From: Halichondria panicea
Taxonomy: Eukaryota > Porifera > Demospongiae > Suberitida > Halichondriidae
Length of the DNA stretch: 64,000 nt
Direction: 5' to 3'
Assembly: GCF_963675165.1 (NCBI RefSeq)
Contig: NC_087389.1
Location: forward strand, 5,120,120-5,184,119
The notes below the pieces were generated by a model. It did not search any database and was not told where the DNA came from. It saw only the letters and a list, made by a program, of their open reading frames with translations. The stretch's first letter is position 1. Each line of letters starts with the position of its first letter. This document shows positions 55,201-64,000 of the stretch, in pieces. The position numbers were made by a program, and so were the translations under genes.

Positions 55201-56462
55201 GCGAAAATTCTAATACCCTAGGAGTGATTAGCCTTGACTACCTTGTCGCTATTTTCCCACTAGTACTGATAATCGTTATTTGGGTGGTCGTAAGTTTAGT
55301 GGGCAGGTGCAACTTGGGAAGGGAAAGAAATCGAGCTCTACACACTCTTGTAGGAAATAGCGAAACAAGTACCAGTCAAAAAATTGGAGAATCAGTGAAG
55401 AAAATTGTCTCTCACAATTTTATTAACGCTTTTGTTGGATTCATATATCTATCTTACACCAAGATGAGCCTTGCCGCCACTCTCACCTTGACAACGGTTG
55501 GAATATTCGATAAAAACGGAACCTACGTGACCTCTCCACGTCTGATGTACTACGCTGGGCAGTACTACTTTGGACAACAGGAATATATTCTTCCGTATGG
55601 TCTAATAGCAATTATTGTGTACATGTTCGTCATTGTGCTGCCATTTGTTCTGTTAGGTGGTCTAGATTTCGCCAATTGGCTCACTGGTCTGGAAAAGTGT
55701 GTTTTACTGAGAAAATTATGGCCCAGCCTGAAAATAAATTCTTTCTTAGATGCGATGCGTGATTGTTACCGACCCAATCGACAGTATTTTGCTGGAATGT
55801 ACTTTCTCTTTCGACTTGTAATGCTAATAATTTTTGCCTTCTCCTCCAATCTACTCACTCAAGTCCTGTGTCAGCTGCTGTTCATTATCTTCATGATTAT
55901 CGTGGTTGCAATAATGCTACCTTACAAAAATATGCTTCACAATTTTATCGATATTCTACTCTTCCTCAACATGGCAGCAATTACCCTCATTTCAATCTAT
56001 CTCTACTCCGCTCCCTCTGAAAATGGCAGCACCGACCCCATAGAAATCCACATTTTCGGTGTCATTTTAATATGGTTGCCAATGGTATATCTATTCATCT
56101 ATCTCTGCTTATTTTGTGTACAAAAAACAAGAAGGTATAAAAATGCCACGGAGAAGTTTCTGGCCCATCGTGCAGTTCTGTTCTTGTACGAACATTTCTC
56201 GAATTTGGAGCTTTACAGAGAGATACAACAACGAAGTAGGGTTCGTACCATCACCAACGCTAGGGGCAACAACGGAGTGTACGGAGATCTAGCTGATAAT
56301 GGGGAAGTGCTGACTGAGTCGATGATACTGTTAAATCGAGCAGAGGAGGTTAATACATACCGACCGAAAGTGACCAAGTCTACTGTGTTTGAGGTACAAG
56401 GCGCAAGTGGTGTGGCTGACGTTCAGTGTCGGTATGGGACCAACGAGACCAACGATATGTAA
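52293..56462 (+). CDS. Gene F: beta-helix multi-span membrane protein, tandem duplicate of E
   Basis: 1389 residues from MKALLSILCLFSLYRLV; the frame stays open upstream to 52173, but those residues are not a leader and are not conserved in E or I. Domain order is as in E: leader, N-terminal shared block, plus-clade ectodomain (GGALVSSPVHY, NRAVTGGALAFV), Cys-rich module (GTLCGECLEGYS), about nine spans and the tail with ESMILLNRAEE. By eye it differs from E at only a small percentage of positions, with one three-codon difference before NDTQCSY. Intact. E and F may be functionally redundant or distinguished by the ectodomain substitutions. Confidence 0.9.
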   Translation: MKALLSILCLFSLYRLVMLSDYDHVIHVDPNNPSSTNNSTCYDSEQVPCADINFALAFSDRQNSTIYILGSNATHKLAYNATTTMFTEGSQIAFVGDNGTATVECMEGAGLAFINSTNINITRVSFLYCGAWRPSTSLNFTSNTSQLLSIRVGLYFYNCRNVNMSHMSVSNSIDAVGVVMYSVAGENYISYSHFDNNGIRESNINESGGGGFAVEFNYCKPGDDKCGENKTQTENNSEAVYTFENCLFINNRAIDQSGQKRAGVSILPNNKTHSSLGRGGGLSLYFKGEAGANNFMIKNCVFHGNNANWGGGLCVQYADHSIQNIINVTNTTFKANHCFSYHRRSGETGGGALVSSPVHYPAKRDFLERNEIFFIDCVFTDNRAVTGGALAFVYTLQRQSHYNQLFQANILNSMFKMNSARLGSAISVDHEYFYHQGQEGHIIITDCTFDSNKIVYTDPENLYSIGIGAVYISEVPATFQGSVEFLNNDASALALVGTRISFVENSTTNFTANSGSNGGAIALLGVSSMLIGANAYMHFENNVASRFGGAIYNSYTGKEDFRSSVKCFIQYDYPFSDPKSWNAQFVFKNNSAGKLGNSIYSTTILPCSWTKDFQVQPEIAQSIFCWNESIWRYEGSNCTSQIYTAARKFTNVTTVKVYPGYPFQLDINAIDDLNHDVTIDTIYTALVKNGTAAIDPQSAYVADGSLGITGQGGQNVTLQLEVAGNRDWRIEIELVIERCPIGYIEQMPLIDVPSNQTDMLKETTCECIGRTELNTFRGNLICNKADMTSKIRNGFWIGYVKNVPELPNDTLYMGRLILKNISESILTLKDSHFSNDTQCSYANRTGTLCGECLEGYSVAVNSYTYNCIPCIHGNNDTNLAKNAVIYIALTYVPYLILFLLIIFLNINLMSGYLSGFILYAQLIGSGVLELTIDRLPSQEYAYYLQKIYRMSYGVFNLNSFSGILPPFCISENSNTLGVISLDYLVAIFPLVLIIVIWVVVSLVGRCNLGRERNRALHTLVGNSETSTSQKIGESVKKIVSHNFINAFVGFIYLSYTKMSLAATLTLTTVGIFDKNGTYVTSPRLMYYAGQYYFGQQEYILPYGLIAIIVYMFVIVLPFVLLGGLDFANWLTGLEKCVLLRKLWPSLKINSFLDAMRDCYRPNRQYFAGMYFLFRLVMLIIFAFSSNLLTQVLCQLLFIIFMIIVVAIMLPYKNMLHNFIDILLFLNMAAITLISIYLYSAPSENGSTDPIEIHIFGVILIWLPMVYLFIYLCLFCVQKTRRYKNATEKFLAHRAVLFLYEHFSNLELYREIQQRSRVRTITNARGNNGVYGDLADNGEVLTESMILLNRAEEVNTYRPKVTKSTVFEVQGASGVADVQCRYGTNETNDM

Positions 56463-56800
56463 CCTAGTAACGTGTTGTGTATGGCTAAGCTATGGACACA
56501 AAGTTATATATAGTATATTGATTAATGATTGCTGCTGTTTATATGATTACAATAATTTTTCTCAACGTATTGCAATGCTCTTATAATTAAAAATGTATAC
56601 ATGTACAGTAATTATGATTTTGTATCGTTTATTATTTGTATATACAACGATTACAATTATGTGCCGCTAATAATAATTATAAACACATGTTTATTGACAA
56701 GAAAATTGAATTGAACGTGTTGAAGTCATATATATACAAATAGATCGAGATGAAGTTTATAACAGCAAAATTATGTTTTATAGTCGAATATATAATCAGT
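56463..56800. other. 3' flank of gene F
   Basis: Nearly the same as the E flank, including ATTAAA and the D-type span 8 fragment (about 56738-56770). A short ACATGTTTATTGACAAGAAA stretch is absent from E. No gene. Confidence 0.5.
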
Positions 56801-57200
56801 GTGCAGATAGCTCAGCCCACTCTGCTTCTGCTCTTCGAAGCACATAATTATAGCACCAGTACCACTACTAGCGCTAGCGGTAGTGTCCGAGGAATTGCTT
56901 TGTAAATATTTGATTATTGTATATTTACCAGTGGATTATAGGATCACTTAATTAATACACAAAAATAACTATAGTCTATGACTAAAGTGCTATGAACACT
57001 ACTAGCGTAGAATATTATACCTCATAATTACTATCAGTAGCTGCACAGCGACATGCATAAATATGCGCTTTCCGACACACCTGATTTATTTATTTAGTTT
57101 TGCTCAGATCTATATAATATTAAACTCACCATCCATGGAGCTTAAATCCTTACAATTTCAATGGCTCTCCAACCTTTCATTGATCCTTGAGCAGCTGTAC
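56801..57200 (-). pseudogene. Ghost locus behind F
   Basis: Same structure as the ghost behind E: boundary word, leader codons, lost start codon (ATT), intron, donor and untranslated exon. Here the acceptor is also lost (TTTACAG has become TTTACAA, near 56898-56904). It was therefore already a ghost before the E/F duplication, and this copy has decayed further. Confidence 0.75.
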
Positions 57201-57212
57201 TATAATGTACTG

Positions 57213-57790
57213 CAGGGCTGTAAGAACCAGGGGGGCTGGGGGGCAACTGCCCCCCTGTTTGCAGACAGTAAAATGGGGTGGGGCTTCTCTGCAGAGTCAG
57301 CAGATCACAGTCCTGATATTTTAGTGCCTTTTAATCTAGTTAAATGCATGTGGTTTGTTGCAACAACACTGTACAGTAACTAATGTAAGTTGATCCACAT
57401 GCAGCTGAAATTTATATAGCTAGAGCTCACTATGGCACAAGGAGTATATATTCATTCTTTTTTCTCTTCAGTATACCTCAGCCTGCTCACGATGAAGAAG
57501 GTAGGCAAACTTATTTCTTACGAAGCTCGCCCAGCGTCTATTCTTACTTTATATACACAAGTCGCTATAACTGATTCGCTTGACTTTGAAGCAGTTGCTC
57601 GTGACTTTGCTTCCACTAACACACGTTAAATAAACTATTTTGCTATAGCTCACATGCAGATTATGTAAAAAGTTCGCCTCCGACGAGATGGGAGGGGAAA
57701 GTTCCCCCTCCCGTACCCACCCCCTGTGTCGCAAGGAGAGGGTCCATTTCTTTTTCTGCCCCCCTACCTAAAAATCTTCCTAGGGCCCTG
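57213..57790. mobile_element. 578-bp CAGGGCTG-type element, uninterrupted copy
   Basis: Starts CAGGGCTGTAAGAACC and ends TTCCTAGGGCCCTG. It contains the empty target site (TACAGTAA, about 57373-57380) of the Ulp1 transposon. Non-coding. Confidence 0.65.
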
Positions 57791-59070
57791 TATGTATAGC
57801 ATGCAGTGCAGTCTACACAACACACTACCATCGACTTGTTGTCATAGGCGTGGGCTCCCCCCCAGGCCCTAAAACGCTATCGATTTTGGGACCCCCACAG
57901 CCTATTTCACTAGCGCCGCTTCAGCGCTTCCCTTCCTCCACTCGCATGCGCATGCGCACCGAGGCATAATAATATTCATAATCATAATTATCCTTAATGT
58001 GGTTACAGCCAAGTTACACAGAATATTGCTAAAAGGACTGTAACAACCCTCTGCACTATCTATGCCTCTACTATACAGATACATCTGATATAAGGTTAGT
58101 AGTTTTGTTGCATTTATTGCTGACTGCTAGCTGAGCTGCTTGTCTATAAAGTCTTTAATACAAGATATGAAGCCAATTTATGCAGAAATTATGTAGATTC
58201 TAGTGCTGAGTTGAAGTGTTTTATTGATAAGGTATTAAGCATGGACTGTGTTATTGCTGTGGGTCGTAAGAAGATGGGGGGGGGGCAGAAAATATAAATG
58301 TCACTGGGAAAAGTGGCGGGGTCCAGGAGGGGGATTTTCGCCCGCCTCGCCAGAGGCGCATTTTTAATGTTCTCAGAGATTTTAAAAACAGGTGAAAGGT
58401 TCATAAAATCTTCATGGTTATAAATGAAATAATCTACATAATTATTAGTCTGAAAACCAGGGGGGGCTCTGCCCCTGCTTCTTACGGTCATAACAGATGC
58501 ATGTGCATGGAGGTAGAATCATACTAGATATCAGTACAAGCGTTCAAGTTATGCAAAATGTTGGGTCAACCTTAAACAAATTGCAACACAAGCTTTCTCC
58601 TATACGTTTGCCTGTATACTATAATCATTGTTCAATTTCGTGAGTTTCCCAAAATTCAAAGTCATGTGTCCCGCATTTTCAAAGTTAGTACAATGGGGTG
58701 CAGTGTGGTGGCTTCTCTGGGGTACTCCCATTACTATAGAGAGACTGGCCTCAAGAATACTGTCTCTAATGATGATGTTTGGGACTCACTTGATTGTGAA
58801 GACACTACGTATGTTAGTGGCTGCACTATATATAACAATTATGTATTTCCCCAGAAGAGGTTAGACACAATCACGTGCACCACCTTTTTGCTGAGCTGGC
58901 ACAGCAATGGACAATGATTTTCTATGTAAATTTCAGACTGAAGTAATCTGGTTACTTCGACTATAAAGTTTCCATTAACCAACCCGATCCCGGCGTTTTA
59001 TCAGTGCTTACAGTGCTTACTAGATTCTTGCCAGCCAGGCAGTTATATATACCGTGCAACTGATACATGC
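57791..59070. other. Spacer between F and the 59-kb element
   Basis: Homologous to 49.75-51.78 kb behind E without the 726-bp element: the duplicated ghost flank (58.03-58.5 kb), the GAGAGACTGGCCTCAAGAAT block (about 58738) and the start of gene I's upstream region. Small open frames here are not supported. Confidence 0.55.
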
Positions 59071-60384
59071 TAGCCTCGACCCCAGGCCGATCCGTCTCCA
59101 ATTGAACGCCGCTTGGTCACCTCCTTGGCCTGGTATTGATTGTATCTGGGCGTGACCGGAAACTGGTAAGTATTAAGAGGAATGCTATGTACTGTAAAAT
59201 CTTCAGTTCATCACAGTTGGCTAAAAATACAGTGATATAATGACACTAAAAATTAATACTGTTATCTGTAGAGTGTACTGCACAGCAGTACTGCGTCCAA
59301 AATAAATGCAAATATTTAGAAGCGAAGATCTCAAACAAGAGCTTCCAGAAAGTACTGCGTTGGATATGCCTGCTAAGCCTTCAGGTGGCATAACAAAGAT
59401 TGTGTGTTCACAGTGCATCAAGAGACAGTAGAATCCTGACGTCACAGGTCAGGATAGCAACCAGAAGTGTTGAAAGAGCCATTCCACGTCAGTAGTTTTA
59501 GTGCAGGTAGTAGTTCTATAAGATCGGCCCCTTGGGAAGGACACGAGTGGCACTGGGGCATCCTCTTTCAATGAGTTTGCACCCATCAGCTAGGAGGAGT
59601 ACGACGGGGGTTGGAGGGGAAAGGTTCCATTTTGCTCCTGTATACAAATTAGTATGAACTTAATTTCATCATTCCACTATCATTTTGTAACTCACAGTGA
59701 TGGTCCACACAAATTAAACTAGCCTCGATCCCACGCCGCACTTCCTTGAAGGCCGGTGAAGGAGGCTAACACAACACCAGTGCCAGTGCCGTAATGTCAT
59801 ATCTTGATCCAGATACCAAAGATTGGGCTATAGGCTATAGTGTACAATTTCCAATGATAAAAGGGTATTATTGATTTATATCGCTCACCTTGACAATACA
59901 TCCCGGGCCCAGCCACTTGTGGACACCCCTGAGCATAGTATACAAGAGATCGATGGCCAGAGTCTGAGGATAGACTCTACCAAGTGTATCTGGCAATCAA
60001 TGGTATAATCAAGCGCTTGTTAAATTGTGTAGTCAATCAAAGGTAGCCAACTGATAGCAGAAACTTGAGAACCTAGGTCTGTTCTTTCAAAAGAGTGATG
60101 CTCGTTCTTACAAGACAAGCCACACTCTAGCTAAGCCTATATCTCTAAACTTGCAAAGAATAGACCTATGACACCGAGTTCTTTGTGATTTAACGACGTA
60201 AGTATGCTTACATACACTATTAGTGTTTCTATTCGCTCCACCTTGCTCAGGTATTCGCTCGTTTTGAGCGAATACCTGAGCAACCACAGCTCATGCCCAG
60301 ATACACGCCCAGATACAATCAATACCAGGCCGAGGAGGCGACCTAGCGTTCAATTGGAGACGGATCGGCCTGGGGTCGAGGCTA
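59071..60384. mobile_element. 1.3-kb MULE-like element, 9-bp target duplication, with empty site in the E-F spacer
   Basis: Terminal repeats of about 78 bp start TAGCCTCGACCCCAGGCCGA and match the 12.3-kb element. GATACATGC flanks it (59062-59070, 60385-60393) and occurs once at the empty site near 51782-51790. A possible captured coding piece (about 59307-59430, plus strand, with VCSQC) and an inner TAGCCTCG..GGAGGCTA mini-copy (59720-59768) are present. No transposase. Confidence 0.88.
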
Positions 60385-60431
60385 GATACATGCATGCATA
60401 ACAGCCAGCACTGCTGAACTACCCTATATAT

Positions 60432-60646
60432 ACTGTATAGCGGCTAATTTTCATGGTGTAAAAAATTCGTTATTTTCGTGGGCAAGCTGACCTCCACAAA
60501 ATTTTAACGTAGGCGTGGCTTACTGAAACGTATGAATGCAGTGCAGGCAACAAAACTAAACGAAATTTCTACTCACCGAAAATCACTGTTTTCGAGTTAA
60601 ACGAATTTTTTACCCCACAAAAATTACTATTATATTAATATAGTAG
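60432..60646. mobile_element. Second copy of the ACTGTATAGC MITE
   Basis: Homologous to 51829-52036. The left arm is ACTGTATAGCGGCTAATTTT and the right arm is partly eroded (AAAAATTACTATTATATTAA). Confidence 0.6.
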
Positions 60647-60909
60647 TCTTACTAGTCTAGCTAATTAGTTGGTCCAGCCAGACAAACAGACACACAGCTA
60701 GTCAACATCCTCTGGTGTTTCTCCATGCATGCATGCAGCTGTAAGCAGATCATGAGAGCATTTCCATAAAGTTGGTGTTGAAGTATTGTGGGGTGCGTGT
60801 ATAGGGGTAGCATGCTGTCTCTAGACACTATGTTATAGTGGCGGCACTATAATGGCTTTGTATAACAATAAGTGTTTCTCCATGCATGCATGCAGCTGTT
60901 AAGCAGATC
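60647..60909 (+). promoter_or_regulatory. Proximal upstream region of gene I
   Basis: Near copy of the 200 bp before gene F. The frame that in F extends upstream of the leader is broken here (AGCTGT followed by TAA near 60899), supporting the internal Met as the real start in all three genes. TTAAGCAG before ATC-ATG is a possible acceptor. Confidence 0.45.
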
Positions 60910-63900
60910 ATGAAAGCATTGCTATCCATTCTCTGCCTCTTCTCTTTGTATCGTTTGGTCATGCTAAGCGACTACGATCATGTTATTCACGTCGACCCGA
61001 ACAATCCGAGCAGTACTAACAACAGCACCTGCTATGATTCCGAGCAAGTTCCATGTGCTGACATAAACTTTGCACTGGCTTTTTCTGACCGACAGAATTC
61101 AACCATTTATATTCTCAGCTCTAATGCTACACATAAATTGGCTTACAATGCAACTACTACAATGTTCACAGAAGGTTCACAAATAGCCTTTGTTGGAGAC
61201 AATGGTACCGCTACAGTAGAGTGCATGGAAGGTGCTGGACTGGCATTTATTAACTCTACCAATATTAACATTACTAGAGTGAGCTTTCTTTATTGTGGAG
61301 CATGGAGACCTAGTACTAGCTTAAATTTTACATCGAGCACTTTGCAATTGATTTCGATTCGAGTTGGCCTGTACTTTTACAATTGTCGCAATGTTAATAT
61401 GTCTCACATGAGTGTCTCAAACAGTACCAATGCAGTGGGTGTGGTCATGTACAGTGTGGCGGGCGAGAATTACATCGGCTACTCATATTTTGATAACAAC
61501 GGAATTAGAGAGAGCGATAAAAACGAGTCTGGAGGTGGAGGGTTCGCTGTGGAGTTCAACTATTGTAAGCCGGGAGACGATACATGTGGAGAGAACAATA
61601 CACAAACTGAGAACTTCCAAAATGCTTCGTACATTTTTGAGAACTGTACGTTCACTTACAATCGTGCAATAGATCAATCTGGCCAAAACAGTAGAGCAGG
61701 TGTTTCAATTTTACCCAACAACAAAACTCACTCCTCTCTCGGTCGTGGTGGGGGACTTTCCCTGTACTTCAAAGGAGAAGCTGAGGCCAATAACTTTATG
61801 ATCAAAAACTGTGTTTTCCACGGTAACAATGCCAACTGGGGTGGTGGGCTGTGTGTGCAATATGCCGATCATTCCATCCAGAACATAATAAACGTAACCA
61901 ACACTAAATTCGAAGCTAACCACTGTTTTTCCGATCACCGTCAGAGTGGAGAGACAGGGGGTGGGGCTTTAGTGTCCTCCCCCGTGCACTACGATGCCAA
62001 GAGGGATATTCTCGAAAGAAACGAGATCTTTTTCATTGATTGTGTATTCACTGATAACCGTGCAGTCACAGGGGGTGCTCTAGCGTTTGTGTACACTCTG
62101 CAGCGTCAGTCGCATTATAATCAGTTATTTCAAGCAAACATTTTGAATTCCATGTTTAAAATGAACTCTGCTAGGCTAGGCTCTGCAATATCCGTTGACC
62201 ACGAATATTTTTACCACCAAGGACAAGAAGGACACATTATAATCACTGATTGTACGTTTGACAGTAACAAGATTGTCTACACAGAACCAGAAAAGGCTTA
62301 TAGTATTGGAATTGGAGCAGTATATATTTCTGAAGTTCCCGCTACTTTTCAAGGAAGTATCGAGTTTTTGAACAATGATGCCAGTGCTTTGGCACTAGTT
62401 GGAACAAGAATAAGTTTTGCAGAGAACTCAACCACCAATTTCACAGCGAACAGTGGTTCTAATGGTGGTGCTATTGCTTTATTGGGCGTATCGAGTATGT
62501 TGATTGGTGCTAATGCATACATGCATTTCGAGAACAATTTAGCGAGTCGATTTGGAGGAGCTATTTACAACAGCTACACGGGTAAAGAGGATTTTCGATC
62601 ATCCGTGAAATGTTTCATACAGTACGACTATCCATTTTCGGATCCTAAATCTTGGAATGCACAGTTTGTGTTTAAGAACAATTCGGCCGGGAAATTAGGC
62701 AATTCAATTTACTCGACCACAATCCTCCCTTGTTCTTGGACTGAAGACTTTCAAGTGCAGCCGGAAATAGCTCAGAGCATTTTCTGCTGGAACGAATCTA
62801 TCTGGAGGTACGAAGGGAGCAACTGTACTTCGCAGATATATACAGCTGCTCGTAAATTTACAAACGTAACTACCGTCAAAGTTTATCCTGGCTATCCGTT
62901 CCAGTTGGATATCAACGCCATAGACGATTTAAATCATGATGTCACTATTGATACTATCTATACGGCTCTTGTTAAGAATGGCACAGCTGCCATAGACCCC
63001 CAGTATGCGTACGTTGCCGACGGTTTCTTGGGTATCACCGGACAAGGAGGACAGAATGTTACACTCCAATTAGAGGTTGCCGGCAATAGAGATTGGCGTA
63101 TAGAAATTGAACTGGTTATGGAGAAATGTCCTATAGGGTACACAGAACGGAGCGCCATTGTCAGTATATCATCCAACCAAACCAATCATGACATGCTCAG
63201 AGACAATACATGCGAATGTATTGGCGGAACAGAATTGAACACGTTTAGAGGGAACCTGATTTGCAATAAAGCGAATATGACATCGAAAATTCGAAATGGT
63301 TTTTGGATTGGATATATAAAAAACGTATCGGGACTTTCAAGCGACACGTTATATATGGGTAGGTTAATACTGAAGAACATTTCAGAGAGTATTTTAACCC
63401 TCAATAATTCACATTTCTCCAACGATGCGCAATGCTCTTACGCTAATCGTACGGGTACGCTGTGTGGTGAGTGTTTAAAGGGTTATTCCGTTGCAGTGAA
63501 CTCTTACTCCTATGATTGTATCCCGTGTATTCATGGCAATAACGACACGAATCTTGCCAAGAATGCCGTAATATACATTGCACTGACCTACGTGCCTTAC
63601 TTGATTCTGTTCCTGCTAATAATCTTCCTTAATATCAATTTAATGAGTGGATACTTATCTGGCTTCATCCTCTACGCCCAGCTGATCGGCTCGGGTGTAC
63701 TAGAGCTAACAATCGATCGCCTTCCTAGCCAAGAATATGCTTACTACCTTCAGAAAGTGTATCGGATGTCGTATGGTGTTTTCAATCTTAATTCTTTCTC
63801 CGGGATATTGCCTCCGTTTTGTATTAGCGAAAATTCTAATACCCTAGGAGTGATTAGCCTAGACTATTCTAATACCCTAGGAGTGATTAGCCTTGACTAC

Positions 63901-64000
63901 CTTGTCGCTATTTTCCCACTAGTACTGATAATCGTTATTTGGGTGGTTGTAAGTTTAGTGGGCAGGTGCAACTTGGGAAGGGAAAGAAATCGAGCTCAAC
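60910..64000 (+). CDS. Gene I: third plus-clade beta-helix multi-span membrane protein, 3' end outside the window
   Basis: Open from MKALLSILCLFSLYRLV at 60910 to the window edge, 1030 codons, covering leader, ectodomain, Cys-rich module (CECIGG, GTLCGECLKGYS, CIPC) and the first spans. It is close to E and F but with more differences around residues 230-260 (ENFQNASYIFENCTFTYN) and before the Cys-rich module. At 63835-63900 a 33-bp segment encoding SNTLGVISLDY is repeated in frame, adding 11 residues in the loop before a membrane span; E and F have one copy. The rest of the spans and the tail cannot be seen. Confidence 0.88.
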   Translation, partial: MKALLSILCLFSLYRLVMLSDYDHVIHVDPNNPSSTNNSTCYDSEQVPCADINFALAFSDRQNSTIYILSSNATHKLAYNATTTMFTEGSQIAFVGDNGTATVECMEGAGLAFINSTNINITRVSFLYCGAWRPSTSLNFTSSTLQLISIRVGLYFYNCRNVNMSHMSVSNSTNAVGVVMYSVAGENYIGYSYFDNNGIRESDKNESGGGGFAVEFNYCKPGDDTCGENNTQTENFQNASYIFENCTFTYNRAIDQSGQNSRAGVSILPNNKTHSSLGRGGGLSLYFKGEAEANNFMIKNCVFHGNNANWGGGLCVQYADHSIQNIINVTNTKFEANHCFSDHRQSGETGGGALVSSPVHYDAKRDILERNEIFFIDCVFTDNRAVTGGALAFVYTLQRQSHYNQLFQANILNSMFKMNSARLGSAISVDHEYFYHQGQEGHIIITDCTFDSNKIVYTEPEKAYSIGIGAVYISEVPATFQGSIEFLNNDASALALVGTRISFAENSTTNFTANSGSNGGAIALLGVSSMLIGANAYMHFENNLASRFGGAIYNSYTGKEDFRSSVKCFIQYDYPFSDPKSWNAQFVFKNNSAGKLGNSIYSTTILPCSWTEDFQVQPEIAQSIFCWNESIWRYEGSNCTSQIYTAARKFTNVTTVKVYPGYPFQLDINAIDDLNHDVTIDTIYTALVKNGTAAIDPQYAYVADGFLGITGQGGQNVTLQLEVAGNRDWRIEIELVMEKCPIGYTERSAIVSISSNQTNHDMLRDNTCECIGGTELNTFRGNLICNKANMTSKIRNGFWIGYIKNVSGLSSDTLYMGRLILKNISESILTLNNSHFSNDAQCSYANRTGTLCGECLKGYSVAVNSYSYDCIPCIHGNNDTNLAKNAVIYIALTYVPYLILFLLIIFLNINLMSGYLSGFILYAQLIGSGVLELTIDRLPSQEYAYYLQKVYRMSYGVFNLNSFSGILPPFCISENSNTLGVISLDYSNTLGVISLDYLVAIFPLVLIIVIWVVVSLVGRCNLGRERNRAQ

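Noticed and set aside
59720-59768. Independent 49-bp transposon within the 59-kb element
   Set aside because: Termini match the TAGCCTCG family, but no target duplication is visible; it may simply be internal sequence of the larger element.
1-64000. tRNA or rRNA genes
   Set aside because: No cloverleaf with GGTTCRA-type box B and suitable box A, and no rRNA-like blocks, were noticed by eye; a covariance-model search would be decisive.

Overview
This window looks like a gene-poor, repeat-rich stretch of an early-branching animal genome, most likely a demosponge. The reasons are: an Ig-domain gene split by phase-1 introns, short GT..AG introns, ankyrin-like exon remnants, A+T-rich spacers full of TAATTATA-type words, many small inverted-repeat transposons, and a tandem family of very large, mostly intronless membrane proteins of a kind I associate with sponges. 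The species assignment is inference. I saw no tRNA, rRNA or CRISPR.

The window is dominated by one gene family. Its members have a signal peptide, a long N-glycosylated right-handed beta-helix ectodomain with GGA(I/L) and FxxN repeats like those of polymorphic membrane proteins, a short Cys-rich juxtamembrane module, about nine membrane spans and a cytoplasmic tail. Gene names here are local labels. A (1189-5348, frameshifted), B (6294-10394), C (22760-26980) and D (34083-38393) run on the minus strand. E (39553-43728), F (52293-56462) and I (60910 to the window end) run on the plus strand, head to head with A-D. A second, smaller subfamily is present as two decayed loci, G (14487-18678, minus) and H (30440-33698, plus). 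A scrambled relic P (20.6-21.6 kb), a G-type fragment (13.8 kb) and two 'ghost' loci behind E and F, where promoter and 5' UTR survive but the coding region is gone, show repeated birth and death.

Layout: 0-0.6 kb, start of an Ig-domain gene; 1.2-10.4 kb, A and B; 10.4-13.7 kb, B's 5' UTR intron and promoter split by nested transposons; 14.5-18.7 kb, pseudogene G; 18.9-22.7 kb, minisatellite, repeats and relic P; 22.8-27.6 kb, C and its promoter; 27.6-30.4 kb, small transposons and an ankyrin relic; 30.4-33.7 kb, pseudogene H; 34.1-38.7 kb, D; 38.7-39.5 kb, divergent spacer; 39.5-52.3 kb, E plus a spacer carrying a 3.8-kb Ulp1-protease transposon; 52.3-60.9 kb, F plus a spacer carrying a 1.3-kb element; 60.9-64 kb, start of I.

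E, F and I are recent tandem duplicates, so several transposons can be defined exactly by comparing a filled site in one copy with the empty site in another. A-D share a 5' UTR intron ending a few bases before the ATG. The tails of A-F carry an acidic dileucine motif. About 520 bp of N-terminal coding sequence is nearly identical between the otherwise diverged A-D and E-I clades, which points to gene conversion. The function of the family is unknown to me. A surface recognition or attachment receptor is a reasonable inference, not a demonstrated fact.
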